A stretch of DNA of 64,000 nucleotides from Prinsepia uniflora (Eukaryota; Streptophyta; Magnoliopsida; Rosales; Rosaceae). The position numbers and the translations under genes are program-made. The notes beneath the pieces were generated by a model that did not search any database, was not told the origin of the DNA, and saw only the letters and a program-made list of their open reading frames with translations. Location: positions 31,916,716 through 31,980,715 of the forward strand of contig CM064874.1 of the NCBI GenBank assembly GCA_032719365.1, in the 5' to 3' direction. The first letter of the stretch is position 1; each line of letters starts with the position of its first letter. This document shows positions 21,690-33,632 of this stretch, one piece after another.

Positions 21690-22183
21690 CTTTGCCCATT
21701 ATAGGGGCATGTTGTAGAATCCATGAAGATGGAACACAAAGAAAAAGAACCAAGTAACTCTTTTAATTTTCAAAATTTCATCGACTCAATTTTTAGTTTT
21801 AATTTTTTTTAATTTTTTCGGGGTAAATGAAAACCAAAATTAGCTATCATACAGGTCTACAGTTGAGGTGGTGACCGGCAGTTCATAGGATCAAATGTGA
21901 GCGTAGAGGATAAAACATCAGCCCAAGCCGGATTAGGGGAAACTCTGTCAAGCCTCGCCCAAACAAGGCCCCATCCTCTTTGTTATTAGACCAGGTAAGA
22001 ACTAAGAAATGACAGTGGGGGCAATTTGGGTTGAGGAAAAAAAAAACAGAATTTCATGAATGAAAAACATTTTAGATAGAGTTCAAAAATTACAATGACT
22101 CAACTTAATGATTGTTTTTATTTTATTTTTGTAATCGAAAATCAAAATCAGTTATCAAACAAATCAGTTTTTCGCTTGCAATC

Positions 22184-22450
22184 AAATTGAAAAAGGCAAC
22201 CAAGGTGGTTGGTGTGAGTGGTATGACACTCTCATTCCCTTAATGAGAGGTCTGGGGTTCGAGGACCCTTGCTCTCGTATGTAGTCACCACCTTGGCCAG
22301 GATTTTACTCCTTATGGGTCTGCCCGATGCGAGCGGGGATTAGTCTAGGTGTGGTTACGGCTTAAAAGTGCCACCCATTGCGATGGGACCCACCCAGGAC
22401 ACCTTGTGGGTCCAGGACCTTGGATCAAAAAATAAATTGAAAAAGACAAC
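22184..22450 (+). mobile_element. tRNA-type SINE in LHCB7 intron 5
   Basis: Body about 22201-22433, flanked by a 17-bp direct repeat AAATTGAAAAAGGCAAC (22184-22200) and AAATTGAAAAAGACAAC (22434-22450), one mismatch. The start has pol III-like boxes: an A-box-like GGTGTGAGTGGTATG and a B-box-like GGGTTCGAGGACCC. It ends in a short A-rich tail (ATCAAAAAAT). SINEs are copied by LINE machinery. Confidence 0.8.
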
Positions 22451-23449
22451 TAAAATTGGAACCGGAATGGTTATCAAACACCCTGTTAATAATTCATTAC
22501 CATGAGAAGGCCTTGGCATATGGCTATGACGATCACTCCTTGGCTTCCAGCTAAGTGGAGTCCCGGGATGCCAAGGTAGTCCAGTGTATCTCCCTGGTGA
22601 AAATTGACATGCCAGAAAGAAAAGAAACTTAACATAGTCATCCTCATACCAAATATACTACAATCTTATTCAGATAAGCTCAGAAGACAGTTAATAGTGA
22701 ATTCTGAAGTACACAGTAACAAATATCCCTAGCAATATCGCATCTGAAATGGTTGAAAATTTTCAGCTGGTATCCACTAATCCGAGCTGCCACAATTATA
22801 TGATTAATCCTCTGATAATAGGATCGACAAACCTAACCAACTTACGACACTAGGTCTCTGCCATAGCACGGTGAAATAGAAACCAATAGTTGATAAACTT
22901 AAACAACTGTTGACGGAATTACCCATGCTGTTAGCAGTTGAAAGTCATTTGGGAACTATGAAACTAGTCTCTTCCATAGAGGACTCTGCCACCGGCTCTC
23001 TTTTAATTATCCATGAAAGTGAAGAGTGCAAAATTCACATAAGTTAACCATCTCTCATACACCCACCATTCAGCCATATCGACTTATGATCCCTAGAAAA
23101 AGCTAGGTCTAGTAGACTGGTCAAGAATATTTGCATTGGCCCATTATTTGATTGCACAAGAAAGGGATGATAAAAGCAATCAAAATGTCACCAGAAATTA
23201 GATAAACAAAGAAGCTTATTTCCAATAACTAAATATAATATTAGCCTTAAGTTTTGAATAGCCAACTGGCCACCATACAGGTTCAACAAAGTGAAAGGCT
23301 CCTATGAGGTCCAAAATTTCAGGAACCAAGGCACCCAGGGCTGCTAGCATGGCCCAACGAGCATGGAGTATTTCAAAGCTGGCAGGGTTATAAAGAATAA
23401 ACTGATCATTTGACAACTTCCATTTTTATTTCTAAAAAAAAGCAAAATT

Positions 23450-24060
23450 AAAAAAAAGTTCAATAAAAATAAAAAGCGTAATAGGGTATACAGCCAAAGG
23501 CACAAGGCTACACAAGGTAAAACTAAGGGGAAACAGAGGCCCCAACAACAGGGAACACAACAAACATCAATCTTTATCTAGAAGTCATCACTCCATAAAT
23601 ATACTCAAGATAGGCTTGGAATTTAAGGCAAGCAGTTTGCATGTATAGTTTGGATGACCAAAGTCAGATAAACAATAGGAGGCATACTTTCATTTCTAAA
23701 AAATTTATTATTTCTCTCTCCGCAAGAAATAAATATTAGCCACTGGAAGGCAAATCTTCCTGGTGACAGTAGACACATAGTTGCCTCCCCATTGGGAAGA
23801 AGACCACTCAACAAAATCCGGACAATGAAGTCTAAGACAATTCTCCCTGCACTTACCTATAAAACTGGACCAGAAACAAACTATAGGAGCACTCAAACAA
23901 CAAATGCACAAAAGATTCATCATCATACAAACAGAAAACACACATGAGATGAGAAATAGGAGCAAATGAATGGGTTATGTTCTCAGTGGATAGACAATCT
24001 TTCATAGCAAGCCATAGAATAGAACACTTACAAGCTGTATTCTTACTTGTAAATTAGATA
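23450..24060 (-). pseudogene. 3' fragment of an L1-type LINE in LHCB7 intron 3
   Basis: On the minus strand 23965-23623 carries frame-shifted pieces of the zinc-binding region that ends plant LINE reverse transcriptases (DDESFVHLLFECSYS-like, then RNNKFFRNESMP, then a tail resembling IQTIHA). No complete domain survives. It sits between exon 4 (23246-23378) and a degenerate duplicate of that exon. Confidence 0.55.
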
Positions 24061-24114
24061 CGTAATTCTAGCCATACCCAAACCAATGTCAAAGTAGACA
24101 TACTAAACACTTCC

Positions 24115-24245
24115 ACAGAAAACAAAATGAAAGGCTCCTAAGAGGTTTAAAATTTCAGGAACCGTATAATTCAAGGGATGCTGCATGGCCCAACAAAGAT
24201 GGGGAATTTTGAAACTCCAGCGTAGCAAAAGAAAAGAATAAATAT
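24115..24245 (-). repeat. Degenerate duplicate of LHCB7 exon 4
   Basis: Aligns by eye with 23280-23400: both carry AAAGGCTCCTA, GAGGT, AAAATTTCAGGAACC, GCATGGCCCAAC and TTTGACAACTT in the same order. It is frame-broken and lacks splice sites. It is flanked by two similar 20-base stretches on CAAACCAATGTCA (near 24081 and 24292), so the duplication may have arisen with its own flanks. Confidence 0.7.
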
Positions 24246-25714
24246 TTGACAACTTAAGTTTTTAATTATATAATTATTAAAAAGCCATATACAAACCAAT
24301 GTCATAGTAGAAAATGTAAAAACATGTCGCAAACAATCATCTCTTAAACGAATATCATTGGCAGTGGATAAGTACTCGTTGGAGAAATATCATATTTTGA
24401 TTATTCATCACGAAAACTAAAGGGTTATATATAGTTATAAGTAGTATGGGTACCAAGGCCTTATTCAACCTACAAGAATCTACCTCCCCAAATTCTAGTC
24501 CAAAGTTTAAAATTGAGATATTAGCGTCTAAGTTAAATAAATATTGGATTTGGCTGTGCAACTTTAAACAATTCAATGAGAAGAATATATTGAAGATGGT
24601 GCCCTGTATCAAAAACGGAGCCAAAGTAAAATCTTACTTACGTAAAATACTTTCGGAAGGCCACAGGATCCTTGCTGAGACCTACAACATCAAATCCACA
24701 ATCCCCAGGTAGTTCTCCAGTAAGATATGCAGGATAATCATATGGGATTGGACCAAGCTAGCGGGGACGCTCTTCTCCGTACCACGGGCCGTGAATAGGA
24801 GAATATACCACATGAGACAATTTTTCAAATTAACAAAAAAAAATCACGATTTGTATACGAAGTATTTAAATGTAGTATGTTGTGTTAGGCAATATAAGGC
24901 TGGTTCATAGTTGGTAGGTCCCCGAAACAAGATCTGTACTAAAGTGAGATATAGGATAGAGCTAGAAATTAGTTTTCCTGATAGGATCATGATATATTTA
25001 GTTTCATTGATGGGTAGAGAAGTCGCTGGAGATAAGAGAACAAAAGTGCATTGAATGGCATGTCATACTATTTGAAGTGCAAGCTGGTGAGATTAAAGAT
25101 TAATTCAACAATCAGAACATTAATCTGTTCATTTTGTAAATAGTCTTACGAGAGTCAGTTTGAAGCATTAAGTTAAAATCACATTTTACATACCATGAAC
25201 TTGTTTCGTTGATAATTTACAGTTTACAGAAACGAAAACGTGGATATCAATTATTGAAATGGATTACCTGAATTTACCTTTGTTTTCGAGCATTTTGGGC
25301 GGCGGCCCTAAATCTGGAAGAATTCTCAACAGCAACTTTCTTCCTTTCCTCCAATCGCCTCTGCAGCGACTCTCTGATTGTGCTGTTGGCTATGGCTTTC
25401 ACAGCCGTGAATGGAATCGCAGAGAATACAACAACTCCCAGAAGCTTCACACCAAGAAACAAGAGTCAACTGATAAATAAACCCTTATAATAGAACGCAG
25501 GTAGGGAAAATAGAGATATATCAATCTCAATCAAAGGAGGGAGCCGAGCCGAGCCGAGAAGAGAACGAACCTCTTGCCATGAAGCTTTGCATACAGAAGA
25601 ATGAGGCTTAGTGAATGTGAGGTTGCCTGGGGATTGCAGGGCTAGAGACTGACCATGGCGAGTGAAAGAGGAAAGTGAGCAAGGCGAAGCTCGGGGCTGA
25701 AGCAGAGCCATCAT

Positions 25715-26907
25715 GGCTATTTGTGTCTAACACATTGTAGCCGTTGGAACTATTTGGAATGGAAGAGCCTCCTTGTACATTGGTGCTTGGTTTTCTGATA
25801 TGTGGCGGCAAGCCTTTTGGTCAGAAAATTCTTTAAAACCAGATGCGTAAGTAATTTTTCTGTATACCTGAAACGCGACGTGACTATATTCAAATTCATT
25901 CATAATATATGATTTTTATTTATTTTACCTTACATATCAAGCTTATTGCCCATCAATAAAATAGTCAAATTTAATTTTTAGACAAATTTAACTATAAATT
26001 TATTCAACAATTTCAAAATGAATCTACAGCAAACTAGACAAACTTAAACTAATATTTAACTTTTTTATTGTGAATAAACTACTACTAGCTAACTGACTCC
26101 CACAAGTTATTTTTTCATATCGTTTCTCTCTCCTCCCTCCTTCTCAAGCCCTCTTCCTCATTCATAAAACTTATCATCATTTGTATTCATAAACTCTAAC
26201 TTCTTTGTGCATTATCCAAAAATTCATCAACAAAAAAACGAATTTCCAAATTTTTTTTCATTTCTAGATTTTTAATTGACTCGAACTTTTCGTATCGGGT
26301 TGTGAAAAGTTTGAATTTTTTTGGTATTTTGAAAATTGAAGTTGTAATGTTTCGCAACTTTCAGATGACGACCAGGAAGGCCAAGTTGAACCGTTAAAAA
26401 AATAAATGTTGTAGGAAAATTATGTTGTTATATATTCAAATTTTGAAAAAATGAATTTAATATTCAAAGTTAGTCAAAATATAGAGAGTCTGATTTTGGT
26501 AATTGTAAAAACTATCTAGCTATTGATAATTTTTGAGTCATTTTAAGTTAAAATTGTCCAAATTTTTAGCTAGTCTAATGTTGATGCTCTAATAGATGCA
26601 TATCAATACTTATCAAAAATCACATCTATAGACGGGCATGGGTGGGCTCCAATGCCACCCCAAATTCGATACAAGAAAATAATTTAGAAAACATATTAAA
26701 TATGGTTGTGTTTTTATTGCATTGGATAACTTGTTAAAATAGATATATTTTTCATTATAAAAGAGTTAAATAGAGTAGACATTTAAAAAAACTTATTTAA
26801 TTTAATTGCCAAAAAATAGTAAAATTAAAAAATGTAAGTATTTTATTTTTTAAAAATAAATGTGTAATTCAATCTAGTCAAATAGCATTCATGTTTAGAT
26901 TCATAAT
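25715..26907. other. LHCB7 upstream flank and AT-rich spacer
   Basis: 25715-25900 is the former 5' flank of LHCB7, with no clear TATA box. The rest is AT-rich and shows no exon, repeat boundary or RNA gene. Sequence up to TAGTG at 26908-26912 is host DNA of E2. Confidence 0.5.
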
Positions 26908-29060
26908 TAGTGTGTCAGGACCGGTCCCAAATCCCCCGGGATTAACGTGGGACCCGCCTGATCCCGTCTGACACAAAGTGTCAGACTAAAAAAAAATTCC
27001 ATCTCTAGCCCTTACCGGGGCTATCATAGTGCATCAGGATCGTAGGAGGAGGGGAGTGATGTCTCGTCTCTACTGCAGCCCGCATCCGCGATCAACCTGA
27101 AGGGCATTAAAACACGAAAACTGTGAGTGGACAAAATAAGGATTTCATTTAAAAACACTTTCGCTTAAAGACATTTATGCCCTTCAATAAAAGTATATGC
27201 ATGCATTCAAAAACCGTTTATCAAAACGTTCATAAAACCATTTCATTTATCAAACATAATCTCAAAATCATTCAAGGGTTCATGCCCGGCCCCATAAACC
27301 GTCATGACCATAAATCCATTTGGGTCCCCGACCCGAAATCACAAAAACCCGTAAGTCAAATCACTAGGGACTCAGCCCAAATCTCGTCACGTGGGTCTCA
27401 GCCCAAAACCATTCGCAAAACATCGAATATGGGGTCTCTGCCCCAAATCACTTTCTAAATCATCAAACACGGAACACGGGGTCTCCGCCCCCAAATCACT
27501 TTCTGTAAAACCTCATACGTACTCGTACGTATAACCCATCCTAGGCACTTCGGGAGAAGATGCCAACTCGGGGCACACAACCCCTAGGGAACACATCCCC
27601 GATATAGTCACGATATCAATCTCTATACTAGTGTGCACACTACTCGGGGTCTCACTCCGAGTCTTCTCCCAGGAATCTCCATCTGGGAGGCTCAATCACT
27701 GGATCTAGTCCGAGTTCTCTCTCTAGATCTAGTCCACACATCTCTCCGGAAACTGGTCCGGGACCACATCAAGTAACCTCCACTCCTAGAACGGGATCCC
27801 TATGGGGATACCCACTCTGGTCTGTGGATCGTGACTCTCCAGGTCGACGCTGGAGGAGACCATATAATAATATGGAGGGTTCATAATCATTTTCAAATTG
27901 CTCTTTTCTTTCTTTCCCAAATCACTTTTCAATTGGGTTTCAGACCCGATTCATCTCAATAGGATTCCTCGAATCCGATTCAAAACCATTTCACAGGCCT
28001 CAGCCTAAATCCTCAGTTCAACTGGGTCTCATGCCCGAATTCTCATTTCACAATTCGAACTGGAACTCAAGCCTGATGTTACAATCAATTGGGCCCTAGC
28101 ACCGTAACCATTACTCAACAGGACCTCACGTCCGATTTCCCAACCAACGGGGCCTTAAGCTCGATATCTCAACTAAATGGGTCTCAGGCCCGATATCATA
28201 AATCAACGGGGCATCATGCCTTATAGTAACACTAACTGGGCCTCATACCTGAATCGGAAACCAACTGGACCCTCGGTCCGATCATATAGCTCAAATGGAC
28301 CCTAGGTCCGATTCCTCGTCAATTCAAATGGACTCCAAGTCCGAGATTTGTAAATCAAAGGGGGTCTCATGCCCGATTTCCTATTTCCAAATCCAAAATC
28401 CGTTTATTAAACCCTCGTTGAAAACATGGTACGCAAAGGTACGACATAAAGCCGAAAACCTCGAAAAACGTGCAAATATGTCGATCCTAAGCTACCACAA
28501 CCAAATGCACTCAAGGCATCACAAAATATATTCTAAAACAATTATAAAACATTTATGTATGCATCGAATTCGAAAGAAGGGTCCACTCATAGACCGTCTG
28601 AAGCCGCGCCTCCATACGCGCGCCATAACCGTCTCCCAGGTCAACCGTCGGCTCCGGGATTCCCGAACCTGTCCAAATTAATTTAGAGGGTTAATAACTA
28701 CCTAAATAACCCCTCACTAAAGTCCCGTAATTTTTCCGATTTTCTAACTATTTTTAGACGCGAACATAAACCTTCGGACGTCCCGAACTATATCGAAATG
28801 GTGTCTGATTGACACGAAACCAGTCCCAAAATGTTTGTTACATCGAATAGATGAAATAACATGTTGGACACTTCCCCAAAAGATTGGACACACACCCTAA
28901 CGTACCCAAGATAGGTCCTACGCGTGGGCCTCACGCGCCAGGACTATTCATCTTCTTCTTCACGCAATCGACCGATCCGGCCGGTTTTCTGTGCAGGCCG
29001 GTCTAGCTGGACCGGCGTGACCGGTCCAGCCCTCCTACTCCCTCATTTTTTGTCCAATCT

Positions 29061-30964
29061 TCTTGATAAGTCCTCAAATAAGCGTTATTTTATATTATTT
29101 TATACCCATTATACTTGACTTTTAATATTAAAATAATAAATAATTAGACAAATTAATTTATTTTGTGATATTTTTGTAGAAATAAATAAAGCTTGGAATT
29201 TGGAGCATTTTGGTGAAAGAATCGTCCCGATCGGAATTATAACGAAGAAATTATGGACAAAATATGAGAAACCACCGAAAATCGCAAGGAAATTCGGTGG
29301 GAAGCTGCTGAAATCCAGCAGCCCAAGCCAAAAATCCAGCAGCCCCCCAATAGTTCCAAAAATCAGCATATTTGCCCCAAAATCAGCAACTTTTCCCCAA
29401 AATCAGTCACTTTTCTCCAAAATCAGCATATTTGCCCCAAAATCAGCATCTTTTCCCACCCAATCTCATCATTTCCATCACTTCTTCATGTACTATTTTA
29501 TTGCTATTTTTATATTTTAATTTTGTACTTTTAATTAAACAATTGTGGCACTCCCTCTATAAATAGGGAGGTCATTTCATGTATTTGGGGAGTCCCCCAT
29601 TAGCTCCATTTCTTTCATTTTGCTTAGTTTTTAGTTCTCTTCTTTTAGTTCTTTTGTTTCTCTCTTTTGAGAGACATTTTTGGGGACCATTTTAACTTCT
29701 TGTAGATTTTCTTATTAATTAGTTTCCTTTTAATTCTTATTCTTAATTTATGTTATTTTTATTTTTCTTAATTTCATTTCCTCTTTACTTTGTTCTTGTG
29801 ATATTTCTTTGAGATCTCTTAAACACATTTTTATGCTTTCCTTAAGAAATACCTAGGCCAAGTAATTCTAAGGCAATTCAAGAGTTTTAAGACCGAATTC
29901 CTCGTATTTCTTCTTCCATCTTCACAAGTTTCCTGCCGCTGTTCGGTGATTCTTGTGAAAATCCATGCTTCTCTACTTAAATTCTTGTTATTATTATTGG
30001 TTTTACTTATAATTCAATATATGTGTTGGTATTTTCTTTCTAACATTTGTAAGTAAGAATGCAATCTCCATGTGTTTTACTTTTTGAGTTTCTTTTACTT
30101 CATATGTTTTAGTACTTAAACTTCAATTCGAAACTAAATGTTGATCCGCTGTTCGGGGCATTTAGAATAGAGTTGAAGAGATTTAATGTTTGATCGCTGT
30201 TCGGCGCATTAAATCACTTACTTAAGGTGGATCATATTGTAAGTAATAATCCGCTGTTCGGTGCATTTATAATATGAAAAATGTATGCATGTATTTGAGA
30301 TAATTAAGGTATGATTTCGTGATTGGTTCAATATGAGCATGATGTTAGAGTGTTGGTAAAAATATGTGTTTGAAGAAAGTTCACTAGTACAAAAGTTAAA
30401 GTAGAAGTAAAATTAAGTATTTAGTTATTTTTACTTGTTTTCTTTATTTTATATTTACAACTCTTTTCAAAACCCCCATTTTCAATTCTTTATTCTTTAT
30501 TCTTTTATTTTTTTATTTTTTTATTTTTTTATTCTTTTATTCTTTTATTCTTTTATTCTTCTTTTCTACTTTTAGTTTATTATTCTTTGATTCTTTCATC
30601 TCTTTATTCTTTTATTCTTTAATACTTTTAGTTTATTATTCTTTGATTAATTAATTCTTTAATTCTTTTATTCTTTAATTCATTAATTCTTTAATTTGTT
30701 AATTCTTTAATTATTTAATTATTTAATTATTTAATTCATTAATTTATTCATTATTCATTTATTCATTACTCTTTCCCACTAACACATTATTAATGTTCCC
30801 TAATTTCCCCGGTTAAGAACGATCCCTATTTACCAATACTACATCTACACAAAAAGGGTTTAAATTGCACAACACTCGAATTACGTGTTTAATTTAATGC
30901 GTAGTTTGGGCGTAGTCACTTCTCCTTTTCGATCTTAAACTTCCTATTTTCAAGTTTCTTATCT
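29061..30964 (+). mobile_element. Unclassified 1.9-kb insertion in the left E2 LTR
   Basis: The right LTR reads straight through GTCCAATCTAAACCAATCCC (about 37074-37093), whereas the left copy is interrupted after GTCCAATCT by 1904 bases ending in a second ATCT (30961-30964). The target duplication is therefore 4-5 bp. The insert has a TATA box (TATAAATA, 29558-29565), a T-rich leader-like tract, a 20-bp tandem array at 29356-29455 (CCCCAAAATCAGCA units), four hairpins with a shared apical motif (29921-30277), and a TTCTTTTAT-rich tract (30489-30770). It has no coding capacity and no clear TG...CA ends. It may be a solo LTR plus leader of another retrotransposon family. Confidence 0.6.
29921..30277 (+). 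other. Array of four hairpins with common CCGCTGTTCGG apex and different stems
   Basis: H1: TTCACAAG (29921-29928) pairs with CTTGTGAA (29952-29959). H2: CTTCAATTC plus CTAAATG (30121-30140) pairs with CATTTAG plus GAGTTGAAG (30159-30178) across a 4-base internal loop. H3: GATTTAATG (30180-30188) with CATTAAATC (30207-30215). H4: TCATATTGTAA (30232-30242) with TTATAATATGA (30267-30277), one G-U. Each encloses CGCTGTTCGG (29937, 30147, 30195, 30252), itself a 2-3 bp mini-stem around CTGTT. The stems share no sequence but all pair, as a selected RNA or DNA structure would. H2-H4 are nearly contiguous. Confidence 0.75.
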
Positions 30965-33465
30965 AAACCAATCCCTAAAACTAATTAAAAACCATTAAAA
31001 CCCAAGGTTCCAAAACTTGGTTCACGGTCCAAGTTTTCCAAAACCTCCCCCATGGTGTCTCGACCTTCAATCTTCCTCAAAATCATTCTAATACTCTCAC
31101 ACTAACCCATTTAACTCAAAACAATCCATAAAAACGGTCCATAATACAAAGAATGGAAAAATGGATTAAATCGGTTAAAACCGATTACCTTTCGGGTTTT
31201 GGGCCTCCGCCGTGCACGGTGGCTCCTCCTGGTCGGCCACCATCATCCACCGTCCTCTCCTCACTCTCTGGTCCTCTCAGTCATGATCAAATAGGGTTGG
31301 GTTGGATTTGGGTGAAGGTTGGGTGAGATTGGTTTTGGACGGGTTTGGTTAAACGAACAAGGAAAGTGAGATATGGGTGACACTTGTCACTCATCCATTG
31401 GTCCCTGACAATTTCCCTGGGCCCCACATAGGACAAAATTCAAGCTCGAAAAACGTGCAATAGTACTTTAGTACTTCCGTGAACCATAACTTCTCCATCG
31501 AACGTCCGAATTCGACGTGACACCTGTCTACGGATTCATATCATCCCGATCTACGTAACAGTCTTCGACCCTCGACCATTGGACTTCCCGGGTCAAAAGT
31601 CAACTTTTACCCAATATACCAAAATGCCCTTGAACTTCCGAACATCATAACTTCCTCCTCGAACGTCGGAATCGAGCGTGCCACCTGTCTATGAACTCGT
31701 GACGTCACGAACTACGTCACAGTCATCGACCAAATTCCATTTGACCACCGGAATGAAAAGTCAACGATTTGCCCATTCCAAGGGCAAAATCATCATTTCG
31801 CCCGAACGTTCGCTAATCCTCGTCTAATCTCTGATTAGTCTCGTTAATCCGTCATTAATTCTTAATTAATCCCGTTAATTCGGGACGGGTCGTCACAACC
31901 TTCCCCCCTTAAAGAATTTCGTCCTCGAAATTTAAATCGACCCGATTCCACCACCAAATTGTGGAATCCAACCATGTCCCTCAACTCGGATCGCGGTACC
32001 CACACACAAGGGTACCCGTGTAACAGTACACATCCGACACACCTCGCATGTGACGGTATCGTCCTCGGTACGTACCGTCACTAGAGCCTCCATGCTCCAA
32101 CTCACTCTCGAGTACTACACGTCAGCTCGTATGTCTCACTCGAGACAAACGTCGACACTTGTCAATCACGCCTGTCACTCACTTTGACAGGTCAGCAATA
32201 CCAAACTGACACTTAAACGACTTTTTAATCTAACATTCTGTCACTGTCCATCCTACAGTCGTCAGGCTGGAAACGCGTTCCCACTAAGGGCTATGACATT
32301 TAAGCTGGTGTCCTGCTCAGAATCCAATATGACAGCATCCTACAGATCCTGCCATCACAATGGCACGAACCCCATCTCATAGGTCATCCTCAGACCTATG
32401 CCCATACTGACTTAAATACTCGCACGAGTTAACTCTCCCAAATTCTTATGCCCAAATTGACTCTCCTGAGAGTCCCGTCAACCACATCGATCCGAACGTA
32501 TCAGATAACTATCCATCCATTACTCTCACAGGTCACGTCGTCGTGATCAGCCGGTAACTCCCGGCTCCACTGCGCTTCCGCTGTGCTACTCTGATCTCGA
32601 CTCGCTCTCAAGTCCTTGTATCGTATCGTGGGTCACTCAACAATACCACTTGTCATCTATACTCAGGTGAGTCTCTAAACTGTCACTATCAGATCAAATC
32701 CGATCGCCACTCATGTCCATCTAGGACTCTATACAAACTACAACGTACTCGTACTCTCGGGCACTCTCAACCCGACATACCGATTGATCGTGATCAATCC
32801 CATCTTCGAATGTGCACAACACTCCTCGTCGTCCCACCTAGGGACAAATACAGGAGAATCCACGATGATGACATTAAAGTTCATCCAATGTCATCCTCCG
32901 GCACCCAACACTATCGACTAAAGAGTCACACTCAGTGACCTCAAAATACTCATCACCAATACGGAATCAAGTACTCCTCTCAACGTCTCAGTCACAACTT
33001 CTCTTGATTCCGTAGTTCCAATCACGTAGGAACCATGCCTCTTTTCCAATTACTGAGCTCACTCAATACACGAGCATTTCCTATATCCTACAGACAAACG
33101 ATTTCTAAATCTCCAACTCAGGAGGTATGGTCAACCGTGGTCAACCAAAACCAATCCGCAATGGACTATCAAGCCCTCGGCTCAACCGGACATCATCCAT
33201 GCGTCTGTGACCTCCAACTCACCTATCCGTTTACTACCGTATAAGCACATCCAAAAGGATATCAAGTCATCCTACCCTGATGTATCGCTCGACTGACGAG
33301 TCACAAAAGACTCCTACTGTGATCAGTAGTCAAATCTCTGCATACCACCATATGTCCAATTGACCTTTCCGTCATAAGACATCACTTACATCATCCACTC
33401 GTACCTGGATCTCACGTCCCATCTCAATAGTTACAACTTTTGGGCACACCCTCGCGACTCAATCT

Positions 33466-33632
33466 CGCAGCACTGGGGGAACTAGTCTCCATTACTGGGG
33501 AAACTGATCTCCAACACAGGGGAAACTAATCTCCATCACTGAGGAGACTGGTCTTCATCACTGGGAAACTGGTCTCCATCACTGAGGAAACTGATCTCCA
33601 TCACTGGGGGAAACTGGTCTCCATACCAAGTA
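33466..33632. repeat. Minisatellite of about 23 bp in E2
   Basis: Seven imperfect copies of CATCACTGGGGAAACTGATCT-like units, differing mainly in TCTCC/TCTTC and GGGGAA/GAGGAA. The open frame across it on the minus strand is a repeat artefact. Confidence 0.8.

Larger units (their letters stand above)
20970..25714 (-). pseudogene. LHCB7: LHCB7-type chlorophyll a/b-binding protein gene, disrupted
   Basis: LHC proteins bind chlorophyll in thylakoid membranes. Exons, minus strand: 25714-25571 (MMALLQPR..., 48 codons, transit peptide), 25444-25278 (VVVFSAIPFTAVKAIANS, SLQRRLEERKK), about 24785-24642 (YDYPAYLTGELPGDCGFDVV), 23378-23246 (FEILHARWAMLAALGALVPE, first chlorophyll-binding helix), 22593-22501 (GDTLDYLGIPGLH), then the last exon. 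Phases agree across exons, giving about 327 residues. The long N-terminus and EYARFCGIEALEPLG favour LHCB7 over other LHCs. Breaks: TAG in exon 3 (24758-24760) where TGG is expected; the last exon is split because its first 66 bases (21624-21689) lie on the plus strand within an inverted segment; a 2-base deletion near 21106-21114 shifts frame before NWRLAM; Trp replaces the near-invariant Gly there. The exon 4 donor is GC, and exon 3 has no AG acceptor where expected. Stop TGA at 20970-20972. Confidence 0.85.
26913..31897 (-). repeat. Left LTR of E2 (3' LTR in element sense), with a 1.9-kb insert
   Basis: Begins TGTCAGGACCGG and ends GGTCGTCACA. Removing 29061-30964 leaves about 3.08 kb matching the right LTR. 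Contains the GGGCC minisatellite (28020-28380) and a hypothetical gene-like GC-rich section near 28950-29040 shared with the right LTR, without coding support. Confidence 0.85.

Noticed and set aside
29061..30964. Helitron as the class of the insert
   Set aside because: The start (TC) is suggestive, but there is a short target duplication and no CTRR end with a 3' hairpin at the junction; the empty site is not A/T split as needed.
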